Shown here: positions 24,701 to 37,212 of the stretch, in pieces
Layout of the letters: every line of letters starts with the position of its first letter
Numbering within the stretch: the first letter of the stretch is position 1
Origin: Rotaria sp. Silwood1
Lineage: Eukaryota > Rotifera > Eurotatoria > Philodinida > Philodinidae
DNA: 64,000 nucleotides
Direction: 5' to 3'
Assembly: GCA_905250075.1 (NCBI GenBank)
Contig: CAJNOP010000018.1
Location: forward strand, 1,918,569 to 1,982,568
Made by a program: the position numbers and the translations under genes
The notes under the pieces: model-generated
The model's input: the letters and a program-made list of their open reading frames with translations, nothing else
Told to the model about the DNA's origin: nothing
The model's database searches: none

Positions 24701-25802
24701 AACATTGACAAGTTTTTTTTGTACGATTTTGTGTGATCTGCAAATGTCTACATCTGATTTTTTTGATCTGAACAATGAAATTCTTGATTCAATCAATCTG
24801 TAAAAATGATTATACTTAATCAAGAAATTTTAAATTACCGAAATATCAGCTTGCCATTGAAGTAAAATGTTCACATAGATAGGTCGATTGAGTAAAACAG
24901 CAACATGCAATGGTGTTCGTTTTTCATTATCTCTGTAATTGACTTTTTTACATAATGGTAATAATAATTGAAGTACTTTTGGCATATTCTAAAATTCAAA
25001 AATTATACAAATTTTTTTAATTTCATATATTTTTACAGATAAGTCTTTTTGAGGTTCAACTCGAGAATCAGTTGTACGTGGTATTGGTGATGCTTCATCT
25101 CTACGTTGTCTTGACTTTAAGTACCTAGCATATATTTATTTTAATTTATAGATGGAAAATTTCTAACCTCTTTCGCAGATCTTGCTTCTCTTGATTCATC
25201 TATCATCCAAATCGCTTTCGATTGAGCAACAATATGAAGAACATGTTCACCATTACCACTTAATATATTTATATCTATATGAAAGAACAAGTAAAATTAA
25301 ATTTTGATTTCATCAAAAATATGAATGCGAAATTACCTGAAGAAAATTTACTTTTTTTCTCTAATAATTTTTCTAAAACAGCGATATTATTATACCAAAC
25401 AGCATAATGTAAAGCTGAATATTGTTTCGTTTTATCTAAATTATGTATTATTTTTTTTATTTGTGAACAATCATGATAATCCTGTTCGATTCGTTGAACA
25501 AATTGGTCCCATTTTTCTTCTGCTTCACTTGCCGGTGCTCTTATTGCCTTTTAAATAGATTTATTTAAATAATTCAATGAAAATTTCTCAACTAATACTT
25601 CAAGTAAATAACGTTCAGCTATATTCACATTTTCTCCTGCTACGTATGAATTTATTGTTGGTGATGGTTTTAATTGATAATGTTCAAGATTTTTTCCATC
25701 AACATTTTCAACAAATATTGATGAAGATAATTCTGAATTTTTACCACCAAAATGCCAAACAAGTTTATTTAATGGTTCAGGTGCTATTGAAAAATTGGTC
25801 AT
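15732..25802 (-). CDS. TRPA1-like ankyrin-repeat TRP cation channel
   Basis: Ten exons in phase: 25802-25599, 25547-25337, 25274-25168, 25114-25037, 24988-24839, 22544-21599, 19493-19023, 18286-17682, 16599-16236 and 16174-15732. The product is 1,192 residues (human TRPA1 has 1,119). Ankyrin repeats fill roughly the first two thirds (for example YSALHYAV, RTPLHVAVLLNRPIYVNILL, HGYTPLLIAAYYGHKSIVEI, RRTCLHLAAAEGHADVVAYL). A pre-channel block with TPFRKLIRYMPELATDVI matches TRPA proteins. S1-S3 lie in exon 8, and S4, S5, the pore and S6 in exon 9. TPLLSLIKTS before the filter and VINLLIGILAVGEIPTLVEQ at S6/TRP match TRPA1 closely. The tail is a Lys/Glu-rich coiled coil ending in KKLKP. In family members it is a non-selective, Ca2+-permeable sensor of irritants or heat in the plasma membrane. 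The filter reads MFEMNF where human has LGDINY. GTG at 25808 lies in frame upstream, but ATG at 25802 is the start used here. Confidence 0.9.
16690..17090. repeat. Foldback repeat, family R1, copy 1 (TRPA intron 8)
   Basis: Arms at about 16822-16935 and 16955-17085 are inverted copies. Each holds blocks of the type attgaatttc, ccatagatagatc, gaatatt.tgaaagtttc and gaaaagaatgtttctt. The part left of the arms (gtattcatgggtctctggag, 16736-16756) recurs near 26396. Arm divergence suggests an old insertion. Confidence 0.6.
19494..21598. other. TRPA intron 6 (2.1 kb), no gene seen
   Basis: A large intron without a convincing exon or known element. A G-rich patch gggtggggtagagtagg is at about 19865-19882, and ggggtaccctcc is at 21373-21384. 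Plus-strand frames near 21.4-22.2 kb are antisense shadows of the ankyrin exon. Confidence 0.4.
23570..24572. mobile_element. Foldback MITE with ~450-bp arms and TA target duplication
   Basis: A 1,003-bp near-perfect inverted repeat in TRPA intron 5. Arms of about 450 bp (23570-24025 and 24121-24572) begin CTTAGGGCATACCAAAAGTA and differ at few positions. TA dinucleotides flank both ends (23568-23569, 24573-24574), the signature of Tc1/mariner-type insertion. There is no transposase, so it is non-autonomous. The ~95-bp centre contains a diverged third piece (24054-24120) of arm sequence (cf. 23845-23910), which suggests the element formed by a rearranged or nested copy. Near-identity of the arms implies recent formation or gene conversion. 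Transcribed with the intron, it would make a very long RNA hairpin. Confidence 0.85.
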
Positions 25803-28105
25803 TGTCACGTATATACTCTTCGACAGTGCATGTCACGCTATTTGTCTTTCGCAACAAAATGAAATTGTATTTATAGGCAACTATGTCAACAGAGAATGGT
25901 AAATAAACACAAAAAAAAAAAAACAAAAAGAAAATTTGAATTTCATTTCTAACGCTTTATCGCATGGTACACTCTTACACATACGATTGTTGATTGATTT
26001 GGTATAGATGCTTCAAACATGTTCTGAAAAGGCCATTTTTTTCATTGTTTAAAAAAAAACTATACAGCAAAAAATAAATAGAAAAACCATTATGTAAGAA
26101 ATGTAAAGCGATTAAAATTAAAGTTTAAATTATCCTAAGCGTCAATCTAAATATACAAATAAAAAACGTTATTTGAAATATAAGTTTGATTTACTTCAAT
26201 TTTTCATAATCGACACAAAAAAAGAAGTTTATGTCAATAGGAGATACATATTGATTTTTAATTATTAATTATAGAATGATTTACTTCATTTTTCTTATTA
26301 ACGAGGGCATTAACCAAACCGATAATCGGCTGTATAATCTCATATTGGAGACGTAGACAGATATCAGTGAGTCTAGCAAAAGCTTAAAAGAGTTTGTTTT
26401 CATGGATCTCTGGAGCTCAGTTACGACTGTTTTACTCGATTTTCGATCCAGCTTTAGGTATTTATCCATATCTTCAAATCACAATATTGTTATCTAAAAC
26501 TTTTCTATAGACTGATCTAATGACAAGTAGAATATCCTGAAAGTTTCAGATTCATTAACTCGAGGGACAAACATTTTTTGACTGAAACTTTTAGGATACT
26601 CTAAGGTTCATAAGAACTATCTTTAGGCAAACACTTTGGATCGGAGACCCAATAAACCGGTCATAAGTCGGGGCCAAAGGTCATTGCGATTGAACTCTAT
26701 CAAGCTTTTGCTAGTCTCACTGAGATCTCTTTCTAAGTTCAAAATGAGATTCAATGGCGACTGTCCACTGAAGTAGTTCTCGCGTGAGTAATGAAATTCA
26801 TCGCGAATAACACGTCAAAATAATTACTAAAACCAGGCATTGATGAGATTAAGAAGTATATAAAACAAAATGTTCTTGTTTAAATTCATGTCTATAATAA
26901 GATATTAAAGAAGTTAAGGTTGTAAACATACTCTATAGTACTTAGAATAGAACAATATATTGATAAAGTATACAAATTGGTATTAATTGAAACAAAAGTT
27001 ATAATAAAATTGCCATGATTTTGTTTTATTATGTTTATAAAAAGGAATATAGATTCATTGAAAATACAAAATAAAATTGTTCTAATTTTAATATAAATGA
27101 GAAATATTAATCGGCAAAACAAAAAGAAACATCTAATTTTTTTAATTTTTCCTGTCAGAGAAACGTAACAAATGTTGGTATCTCAATCAATTTGTTCTAA
27201 TACTTACTTTGCTTTGTCAACTGTTTCTAGAGTGGTACCGATCATTGTAGCTTTATGACTAAATGACAATTATGTTAAATGTAAACTTAATTCTTCATAT
27301 CATTTGTATGAAGACATTGAATATTGAACAATATCAAAATAAATTTGAGTCTTTTTCTTCTGCTCGATTAATATGAATTCTTTCTAATAAATAACTTTTA
27401 CTTGAGTAGAAAACATTCACGAGAATTGTTTATAGTTGGAGACAAAAATCGTAAGCGCTACCATCGGTTCTTATTAAAGGCGTAACTAAGAGATCGTCGG
27501 CACTAGAACAGTGTCCGATGTAGTTCTCTCTTGACTACGCCACTAGTTCTGATGAGCACTGCAGTATACTGTCGGTAGTGCGGACAAACACCCGACATGG
27601 GTATATAACGATACTTTACTATCACATGTTTTCTTTATTTGAAGTTAAAGTAGTTGATCAATTTTTTTATAGCCATGGGTGTAACTTTGTTAATAATGTG
27701 ATTTCATTTTTTCAAATTATTTTCTTTTTTAGTTCATTCTTCGTTTGTTATGATCAATCGATTATCATATAAATTGCGCATGTATGAAGATTTTTTTGTC
27801 AATCGTATTTAAATTACGTTTTAATTTAATTTTATTATATATTCGTTCGAAGACGATTGAAAACCTATGAAAGAAACAAAAGCGACACTCATTATGCCAC
27901 TAGTGACATCTATAATATTGAATTAAAACTTTACATCAAGACTTGATTCATATTCTCAATAATATAGTTTGAAGTCGAGAAATATTCTAAAGAATATTAT
28001 TTTGGTTTTTGATGTTTTGATTTCTTGAAGTTGCTAGGCAACATTCAATAGAGTAGTTCATCGATGAAATTTGATATTATTCATTGATTTTTTAAAGAAA
28101 TAATC
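25803..28105. other. Divergent intergenic region, TRPA to IFT20
   Basis: Promoter-side region for both genes. It holds repeat R1 copy 2 (26360-26660). A less AT-rich block at 27440-27600 contains gcgtaactaagagatcg and an imperfect reverse match ctctcttgactacgcc; I could not assign it. Otherwise no coding frame was seen. Confidence 0.45.
26360..26660. repeat. Foldback repeat, family R1, copy 2
   Basis: It shares the block ttcatggatctctggag.(t)cagttacgactgttttac with the copy at about 16740. Short inverted arms (26483-26562 and 26578-26645) pair around aatatcctgaaagtttcag and ctgaaacttttaggatact. It is strongly diverged, therefore old. Confidence 0.5.
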
Positions 28106-29512
28106 ATGGTTGAAGAAGCATTGTCTAACTTTGGTTTGTTCATTGATGATGAAAATAAAATTCGTTTGATCGACCCAGAACGAGTAACTGATTCAGCTGA
28201 ACTACGTGATGAATGCAAAGATTTTACTGATAGTAAAAACTGGATATTTGATTTCACAATCTAATCTCTAATTTATTTCTTAAGATGTACTCGAATTTAA
28301 AAAAATTGTTGATACATTAATTGAAAAAACTGAGGAATATGCAAAACAAGTTGAAGCAGCAAGACTTAAAGTGAGTTTTTTTTCTATTCTAATAAATAAG
28401 ACAAAAATTCCGTATTAAGTTTATTTTTAATAGAGTATTACGATGTAATATTGTAGATATTTCAACGCTTTTTCTTGTTAGATAGCATTAAATGTCAACC
28501 GTAAAAAAAAATATGTAGAAGAATTTGATCGAAGATGTTTCTTGAAGCTCAAAAAGAGCTTCAGAACAAAAACTATCAGAAAACTCTTCTGCAATTTCAC
28601 TCATCATTTTGTTTATCGAAATAAACAATTCCAGATGTCCTTTTTGATTTTGAGGTGTATGAATCAACAAATCATGGTAATTTTGCAAACTTTTTCTCAC
28701 AGATTTTCTAATAAAAATACAGTATTCATTTGATTACTTCGCAGCAGAGTGTATTCCAGAACGAAGGATAGAATAACCAACAGAGATAGTAACAAACGTA
28801 GATATTCGACAAGACATTGTATATGAATAATAGCTCATTCTACTATTTAAACTACTTCATGATATCATTTTTAGAGGAGTCAATAAAACAATGGTGAAGA
28901 GACGTGTTTCAAAATAAATAGAATAAAACAGTCTTCTTATGATTAGCAACAGCAATTACATCGTATTTCACATTTTAATCGCACAGAGATTATGCTAACA
29001 ATTATTGTCTGCTTAACTTAGGCAATGTTACGCAGATTGTATGCTTTTGAAAATTTCATAGATTTTGATGACTGATAAAAAAAACATTCTATGAATGATT
29101 CTCTATCCTTTTCATCTATTTATACTGTGATGATTTATCTCAATTGTTTCATGTTTTTTTTTTTCATTAATTCTTTTTTTGTATTTTAAAAATGCAGTCA
29201 ATTGGAGCAAAAAATATGTTGAAATCTGCAGCTAAATATCGTGAATTTGAAAAACAACAATTACAATCATTAATTAAAGAAAAAGTTGTTGAACTTGAGC
29301 GGTAATATACTATTATTTATTATTATTATTAATTGATTTCTTACTAATAATATATATTTGATAGACTTCGTGCAGAATATGAATCATTACAAAAAACTGA
29401 ACGTGAACAAAATGAAAAAATGGAACAACTTTCATTAAAAGCGTATGTTTAATTATTTTTTATTTCCTATTTATTGAATCAATGTTCTTTTTTCTTTCAT
29501 TGTAGAGCATAA
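28106..29512 (+). CDS. IFT20: Intraflagellar transport protein 20
   Basis: Exons 28106-28232, 28285-28370, 29198-29301, 29365-29442 and 29506-29512 give 133 residues (human IFT20 has 132). The start aligns with the family's opening: [18 protein letters not shown], then ELRDECKDF (human GLHFDELNKLRVLDPEV, ELKEECKDF). The middle block [20 protein letters not shown] matches human [20 protein letters not shown]. The rest is one coiled coil. IFT20 is the IFT-B subunit that also sits at the Golgi (with GMAP210) and helps sort ciliary membrane proteins. The last exon is tiny; without it, translation would read four codons on from 29442 to a nearby stop. Intron 2 (827 bp) is enlarged by dispersed repeats R4 and R3. 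The tectonic gene begins 86 bp after the stop. Confidence 0.9.
28508..28640. repeat. Dispersed repeat R4, copy 1 (IFT20 intron 2)
   Basis: Blocks aatttgatcg(g)aaatgtttc, agaacaaaa.ctat and gaaa.actctt occur in the same order here and at 42285-42425 in an LRRC74-gene intron. The copies are clearly diverged and neither codes. Confidence 0.5.
28740..29050. repeat. Dispersed repeat R3, copy 1
   Basis: The core caaaataaatagaataaaac, followed by gattag, catcgt.tttcacattttaat and agagat, is shared with 58248-58345 and 62985-63090. Coding is absent in all three. The left part (28840-28900) also resembles 58190-58245. Confidence 0.6.
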
Positions 29513-29598
29513 AATCTTTTGCTTTTTTTTTTTTTCATTTTTAATAAAAAAATAAAAATAAACTATTTTATTTTTCTTTTTTATAAATTAAATTCTAG

Positions 29599-32500
29599 AT
29601 GTTTACTCTTATTAGTTTTATCTTTGTATTATTAACTACAAAATTTTATTGTCAAAATGTAACCGTACAATTTCAAACATTTCCAGTTAATACAGGTAGA
29701 TAATAAATAATTAATTTTAGTTTTTTTTTTTTTTATTTATTACTCTTTTTTTCCAGATATTGGATCATGTACGTGTGATTTAACTGCAAGTAAATGCGAT
29801 GTGTCATGTTGTTGTGATCTTGATTGTACGTCATATGATCAACAAGCATTTTCATGTACTTCGAGAGACAATAAATATACAAAGTAAATTGACTAAATAG
29901 ATTTAAAATTGATATGATGTGCAACGAAGACATCATCTTGAATTGAAAAACCTTGTTTTCGAGGCGAAATTATTTTTTTTATGTTAATAAGTCATGCAAG
30001 AATCAGATAGAATAGATTAACAATTCTCAAATTTTCGATTTCCATGGTTTTTTTTTGCCTATATATACTGATATAAACTCTAAAAGGATTTGAATTTCTA
30101 TTGAAATTTAACTAAACTATCGAATTTCGTTTCAAGAAGTTTCAGCTTTTCGGAAAAGTCTTATTTTGATACAAAACTTTTCGTACATAGAAAACTCAAT
30201 TAAAGTAGTTTTCATAAAAAATTCAGAATTTTTGAACAAAGCCGCTTCAAGATACGAACCTTGCAAATTGTAGACGTTTAGTCATGGATAGTATATACAA
30301 AATGTATTTTTTGAATATTTCATATCTTGACGAGACTTGTTCGCAACTTCTGATGTGTTTTAAAGAAGCTTGTCTATTTGAGTTCTCTATGTAAGCGAAG
30401 TTTCAAATCAAAATTAGATAGCTTAGTCGAATCTCAGTAGAAACCTAAATACTTTTAGTATTTTTATTAGAGCAATCTGCAGTATTTATAAACAGGAAAA
30501 CTATTGAAATCGGAAGGAAGTATCTAAAGATGTCCCATTGCAAGTACTATGAAAGTAATAGATTTCCATTTCGAGACTAATATGGAATTATTTTATAATA
30601 AATATGATGTTTGACAATAGATTGAATGTTAAAAAGATGTTCTGTAAAAAATGGATGAAGGTACAGTGGAAAAAAACTCTTAGGACAGAATGATGTACGA
30701 TAACAATAAAAAAATGAATATATTTACAAGAGGATCAAGTGAAAGAAAATTGGTCATGCATTTATAATTTTTACTTTCAAGGTAGAATTCTGTTGTTTCA
30801 ACAATATAACTTAATATTAGTTTTGTAATATAAATCAATTGCTTCCGCAGCGTTTTATCCAATGTAGAGGTTAAGGACACGGAATGCCTTCGAATATTGG
30901 GTTGCTCCTTGCTAAGTTTATGATTATTATACTTCATACTCTGTGTCTGTGCTCCTAAAAATACACGTTTGCTTTCTTATTTTCTTATCGTAAATATTAA
31001 CGGTTTAATTCGCTGTTAAATACAACAAACTTTTTTATGTCAATAAATTTCTTACAAAATATGCTAACGAGTTCAATCCATAATCAGTTTAAAGTAAATG
31101 TTTTACCGTCATTTTTTTATACAAAATGACATAGAAATTTTATTCGAGCATATATGTTTTGTTTCGATTTTTAAAAATTCGATATATTTATTTTATTTAG
31201 TACAACACCAATTCTATCTACTGTTCAACCATCATGTTACAAAAATCTATCCATATTTGAATCAAATTCACCCTATATTATTCAAAAAATGGGCGAACTT
31301 GTTTGTATAGATTTTCAACGATGTTTGTTACAGTTTTTTTTGTAAATTTGGATCCGATAAAAAATTTTCCTATTGAATTTAGATAGTGGAAGTCAATATT
31401 ATCAACAACCAAATGTTCAAACATTGGATCCGGGTTCTTTTGTACGAACAATTAATAGAGAAAATAGTGTATCAGCACCATCTGGATTATCAACTAATCT
31501 TACTTTTTATGAAGTAAAAATTTGTACCAAAAACAATATACTATGTGTATAAATGTTGAAGATGAATGCATACGAAATTTTCGTTAGTTTTTTCTATAAA
31601 GATGTCATCTAACGAGGAATCCTTTTCATGTGTCAAATCGTTTTTCGATCGAGACAATCTTCATTTGATGAGTGCTAGAGAATAAAAGAAAAGTTCAGGA
31701 TGGTTTAGTTTTCCAAACCTTCGTTCTTGAGATATTGAAATTTTACTGGGCTTCTCAACTAAACACAACTACGGGTCCATCCTTCCACATAAGCTACAGA
31801 TTTGTATTGAATATATCTATGCTGGATTAATTAGTCTGATTTTAGCATAAACTAAAGGCGTGAAATATTCTGGAAATCAAGTACTACCTTCTGTAGTGAT
31901 GATGCAACATTTATACTTGCAGCTTTTCTTCTTGAAGTTAATGACATAACCAGAATTTAGCTGGTGCGGAGGATGGGGAACTCAGATAACTGAGCTCTGT
32001 CTGTTGCAGAGATTTATGGCAACGTTCATCTAGTGTGGCTGCTATCGATAATGATGAGAGGGGATAAGCTCAACTTCCTTTGGTTACGCTAATACTTGGA
32101 GTCCATTGTTAAGCCTGTTTCTAAGAAAAATTTTAATTTTTCTAGGTCGGTACGTCGATACTGACATATAACATGGCAAGACAGGCACCGATTTATTTTT
32201 CTCTGCCAGTGAAACTATTCAATAATCAATTGTGTTCTGGATCACAATCGATCAGTATGTATTATATAATGATTTAATAATGTATATTGATTATTATGTT
32301 GTTGTTTTTTCTTATCACTCTAGCTTATATGAATGATTTTACATCAGCGTGTAGTCGATTAGTGACTGAAGGCACATGTAATGGAACTCTTAATCCTTCG
32401 ACATATATGAACCCTCTTTGTCTTATTAGAGTAAATAGAAAACATAATTACATTTCAGTTGTTTTTCTATATTATGATTTTTATTTTGTTTTAGTCTCCT

Positions 32501-35500
32501 GCAGCACCCTTTGGTATTTTTTGTTCATGTTTTATGATTCACAAGTGATGATTTGTATTTTTCGTAGATAACTCAACATACATTTGTGATAGGACAAATA
32601 TTATTTCGGCAAATTTTGCTGGAGGCACTTGTTCAAGTGCTCTTAAAAGTGTATGATTATAAAGATGTATCACTAAATAATATTAGAAATTTTTTTTTTC
32701 TAGTTAACTATTAAAATTTTCTATTCAAATCCAACTGGAATAGTAAATGTGACTGTTACTCCAGTAACTGATAACCCAGCAAATGGTACAACTTTTGAAC
32801 AAACATTTATTGTTCAATTTATTCAAGTAAAAGTTAAATTTCATTATTAAAATTGTCTTGAATATCATTTTTTCTCAGAATGATTCATCATCATCATCAT
32901 CATCAGGCGTAGCACGTAATCCAGGTTATCTTCAAAGTGCTAATCTTATAGTGGGTATCGCAAATGGATCTGCAGTCGAGTACGAATTCAATTAACATTT
33001 CATTAACAAGGAAAAAAACTTGTCTTGTTTTTCATAGACTATTGAGTTCTTCAAAGTTTTCAATCCTACAGCCATTATCAACTGGCTATTGTGACTTGAC
33101 TAATACACAACGTATGCCAATCAGTTTTGGTGAAAATGTTCGTTCTACTTGTAAATACAAGTAAGACATTCGATCGAAAACTCTTTTTTCTGTAATTAAA
33201 GTTATCTAATATCATATCTTGTATTCTATTCAACATATAGATTTAGATTTAAATTAATCGACCGTGACAATTCATAATAATCTATTATTAAGTAAACTTT
33301 TTCTAATAATATAACATAGAAACATTAGATTATAATCTGCGAGAAAAATTTCTGGGATATTTTTCGTGCTATTTGTCATGAAGTTTTCATCGATTGTAAA
33401 TAATGCGTGTCGAAGGAAAAACTGTACTAAATCTCAGTGCTCTTTGGTCTCGTTTCTCAATCACAAAAAGGAAATTTTTTCTTAAGCTTAAGGATAGAGA
33501 ATTTCAAGCTCTACAAAACGATCGATTTGGTATTTCAGACAACTTGATTTGATCAGCACAAAACTTAGAAGAAAAATACCTACTTAGTTGTTCAATTTCG
33601 ACGATCAAAAAAACAACAAAGAAACTGATGAAAATTTTTTTAAATAAAGGTTTCAGTGAATTCTCAGCTATCTTACGAAATGTCTCCTTAAAATTTTGCA
33701 TCTCTCGATACATGTTTCACAAGCTAAGAAGAAATATTTGGAAGTAACAGAAGCGAAGGTATCGGACAAAATCATTTTTTGATAGGAAAAAGCAGGTATT
33801 GATCACACATTTGACAGCAAAGTGAGCCCTAACTCACTTTCCACAAATTTCACTCTTCAAATGTGTGATTAAATCCCATACAGTACTGTGCGATGATGAG
33901 AGTGACATGTTTAAAATGAAGATTTACTTCATAGAATAAATTCTTAGAAGATCTCGCCCGCTCGTTCGAATAGCGAAAACTATAGCAGACAGAAGTTCCG
34001 AAACAATGAAAAACAGTATGAATTATGGAAAATATCGAAAGCAATTGCTAGTCACTTTCGTGTGAGACTTCATGTTCAATTAGAAGAGTTTCCTAAATAT
34101 TGGCATTTATACTCATCTCTAATATTGTCCTTGAATAGATTGTCAGTTAATTTCCAGATCTCTCGGAATTTTTTCTCTAAAATATTAAGAAATCTTTCTT
34201 TTTTGCCGATTTTATTTATTGGCCTTGAAGTCGATTGTTATAGATCCTTCTGACAGATCTATGTCACCCTTATTTTCTAATTTAAAAAATCTAATCTTTT
34301 CATGGTCAATTTAATCTTGAAACAGTTCTGTTCAGAATTAAATTCTATATCCGCTAGCATAACAGTAAATCTTTCATAGAACAAGTCTGCCGGTTTGAAA
34401 ACATAATTTCCCGAGGTGCTCTCAAAAACACCAACAGTTGTCAATTTCAAGTCTTTCTCTAGTAAATACTACCCTCGTGAACCTTGACAAAGTTGTTGGG
34501 ACAAAGAACATAAAATTCTCTATCTATGGATGTTAAACAATTCGCTTTTGGCATCGGTTTTACAAAAAAATCAATCAGCATTAGGGGCGAATTGGAAACC
34601 GCCCAGTTGATTGAATGAATAGACATTAATGTTTTGAATTTGGCGCTAGCATAGTTAAACTTATTTGAAAAATAAAGTAGATAGTTTTATAAAGTTTCGA
34701 AGTCTCTATTTCTTTTTAGAGATCTACAAAAATCGGTCAAAGAGAAAAATCTCTATCTGTTATAATCTTCACAACAAAAACATATTTACAATTGTCAGTT
34801 TTTCAAACTCTTTCTATTGATACGTTTTTTAATGAATGAATAGAACGAAAAATATCTCAGAAATTTTTTATCGCTAGATAGTTTATGTTTGAAACTATTG
34901 TGTTGATAGCAAATGACAATGTCTCGTTTATTCAATAGAATATGAGAGCTTTTCCCTATAATAATAATGTCATATATATGCTTACATTCAGAGTCAACTT
35001 GCATACAAAACTATTAAGGAATTATGATCGAGTGTTCCGAAACTTCGGGCGAGAGTCAGATTTTGTAAACTAAGCATAATAAGCTTCTTTTTTGTTGAAA
35101 TTTCTAGTTTAACGATACTTGAATATTAGTTCATCTCTTTTTTTTTCAATATAGTGTATCAACTACTCAAACAACCTGTCCTAATCTCTATGATTTACTT
35201 ATGCCTATTAATTCAACTAATTTGTATGTAGCTGCTTATAGTAATTCAGATCAGTTCAATATTACCACTGATTGGTTACCAGTTATATCATGTGTATCCG
35301 AAATAGGATCTCCAAGTAATCGTCTATGTCAAAATGGTATTAAGATAAGTCCAAGTGTGAATGGTTTGTGTGATGTTAAATTAGATATTCAAATAGCTTA
35401 TACAAAGATTGGTTCTATTAGTAATCCACAATCTGTATTGAGCGCAGTTATCTTTCATTATCAAGGAAGAGTAAGAGAACATTGATTTGAATCATTTTGG

Positions 35501-35772
35501 GTTCTTGTCTTTTTTCTTTCTCTTATGTTTATTTTCTTTTATAGACAGTGGCATCAACAGATCCATTAAGTGAAACATTACTTGTTATGGAAAGTGTTAC
35601 TTTTCAAGATATATCAATCACATCTGTTACTGAACAAGGTCAAATACCATCACCAAATGCTCGTTTACCAGCCGATTTCTTCTATCCATTCTCTACTAAT
35701 CAAGCAACGAAATTTATGAAATACTCATTATTTCATTATCTTTTGATTAGTATTCTTTTTAGTCTCATGTAG
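29599..35772 (+). CDS. Tectonic, ciliary transition-zone protein
   Basis: Thirteen exons join in phase: 29599-29695, 29757-29883, 31201-31322, 31383-31513, 32146-32254, 32324-32430, 32495-32513 (19 bp), 32568-32650, 32704-32826, 32879-32979, 33038-33160, 35155-35470 and 35545-35772. This gives 561 residues (human TCTN1-3 are about 590-700). It starts with a signal peptide (MFTLISFIFVLLTTKFYC). The tectonic Cys motif follows: CTCDLTASKCDVSCCCDLDC. Later family landmarks are ARNPGYLQ, CDLTNTQRMPISFGENV, DWLPVISCVSEIGSPSNRLC, IAYTKIGSISNPQ and NARLPADFFYPF. It ends in a short hydrophobic tail, either a membrane anchor or a lipid-anchor signal. Tectonics belong to the MKS/B9 complex that gates the cilium. 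Which paralogue it corresponds to is unclear. Large introns 2, 4 and 11 hold no recognised genes. Confidence 0.9.
33161..35154. other. Tectonic intron 11 (2.0 kb)
   Basis: AT-rich intron with no coding frame that fits the gene and no recognised mobile element. The short opposed frames here are chance openings. Confidence 0.4.
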
Positions 35773-36467
35773 ATAATGGAATTTTAAATAGAATACGTCG
35801 TTTTTGTTTTTTTTTACGTTATTTCTTAATAATTAAAACTAATAGACTTCTAACTTTTGCTAGTTATTTTTTCTAATATGTTAACACAGTGGTGACTGCA
35901 TTACAATCGGTTGACCATCTTCTATCATTGGAGTAACAATCCATAGATATTTCTAGTTATAGTATCCATGTATTTAATTAAAGTTCTTGTCAACAAACAA
36001 GGTATATAAATCGAAAGCTTTTTAGAAAATTTCGGTACTGACGAATTCGTGAGAAAGAAATTCTAAGGATATTGTATAGGATATTCCAAAAGTTTCTAAA
36101 ATATTATATCTATCAGAAATTCAACAATCAAGTCAATTCTTGACGCAGACTTTAGAAAATGATACTCTGAAGCTACTGTCCTCTTGATCTACACAAGGCC
36201 AACATCCCTAATTTATTTTGTTAGGGAGATATAAAACTCTTCCTGAGATCTTCGATTACAATTAATTGACCGATGGTGATCCAGAAATGTAGCTAAGTAG
36301 AGATAATTTATCATACTAAGTCGAATGGAGATATTTACCGTTAGGTTTGAAATGATGTTACTGTGATATCCGGATAAATGTCAAGAATAAATGCTTGGAT
36401 TTAGTGGTATAATTTATATAGAAACAAAAATCAAATTAAAAAGAAAAGAAAAATAAAACGAATGTTT
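35773..36467. other. Short convergent spacer
   Basis: Lies between the 3' end of tectonic (plus) and the 3' end of the coiled-coil gene (minus). No gene or repeat was recognised. Confidence 0.45.
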
Positions 36468-37212
36468 TTATTGAGCTGATAAAAATAAAGTTTGCGGTAA
36501 TTGTTTTGTAAGTATATCAATCTGTTCATTATATTGTTTTAATGATTGATTTTGTTCACGTAACACTTTAATATGTTCTCGTAATTTTTCTAAAGCTTCT
36601 TCATGTAATTGTTCAGTTGTTTGAATAAATGTTTCAATAGTTTTTTGATTATTTTCAAAATGTTCTTTTTCTTTATTAATCAATTCTTGTTCATGTATAT
36701 TTTGTTCTAAAGCAAGTTCAATATGCTCAATGGCTTTTTGAATATGATCTTCTTCTGCTGATTGTTCATCTATTTCAATATCTAATTGATCTTGTTTTAG
36801 TAAATTATCAATATGATTTGCTATTCGTTGATTTTCTTCATAAAGACGATGAACAAGATCATGAACTTGTTGTGCATCATTTGTACTTGTTGTTGAAGCA
36901 ACTAAAGCTGATCGTGTATCAATTATAACTGATTCAAGATGAAATAATAAAGATTGGCATAATTCATTATTGTTATTATTAGATGATTCACATATATTGC
37001 GTACTTGTGCCATATGATATTCAAAATCAGACATAACCTTCAGTAAAAGAAAATAGATAGTAATTTAAAAAAAAACAAATAAATTTCATATGTAGAATAT
37101 AATTTACAGCTGATAGTTGACCAATATGTCGATGAATATCGATTTGTTTTCGTTGTAATTCATTGACTGAATAGCGTAAAATCTCCAATGCAGTCGTATG
37201 ACTATCATTCAT
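36468..37212 (-). CDS. Coiled-coil protein of unknown family
   Basis: Two exons, 37212-37108 and 37037-36468, join in phase 0 across a 70-bp intron and give about 224 residues. The protein is mostly helical, with long heptad-like stretches (for example residues with RLYEENQRIANHIDNLLKQ and EEALEKLREHIKVLREQN), one Asn run, and no membrane span or signal peptide. Translation could extend upstream in frame to an AG at about 37252 (KIPIHSESITTN), so an extra 5' exon is possible; the first ATG is at 37212. It may act in cytoskeletal or centrosomal complexes, as its ciliary neighbours might hint, but nothing in the sequence shows this and I do not recognise the family. Confidence 0.65.

Noticed and set aside
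27440-27600. GC-richer block with an imperfect inverted match, perhaps a mobile-element piece
   Set aside because: No readable domain, ends or second copy in the window.
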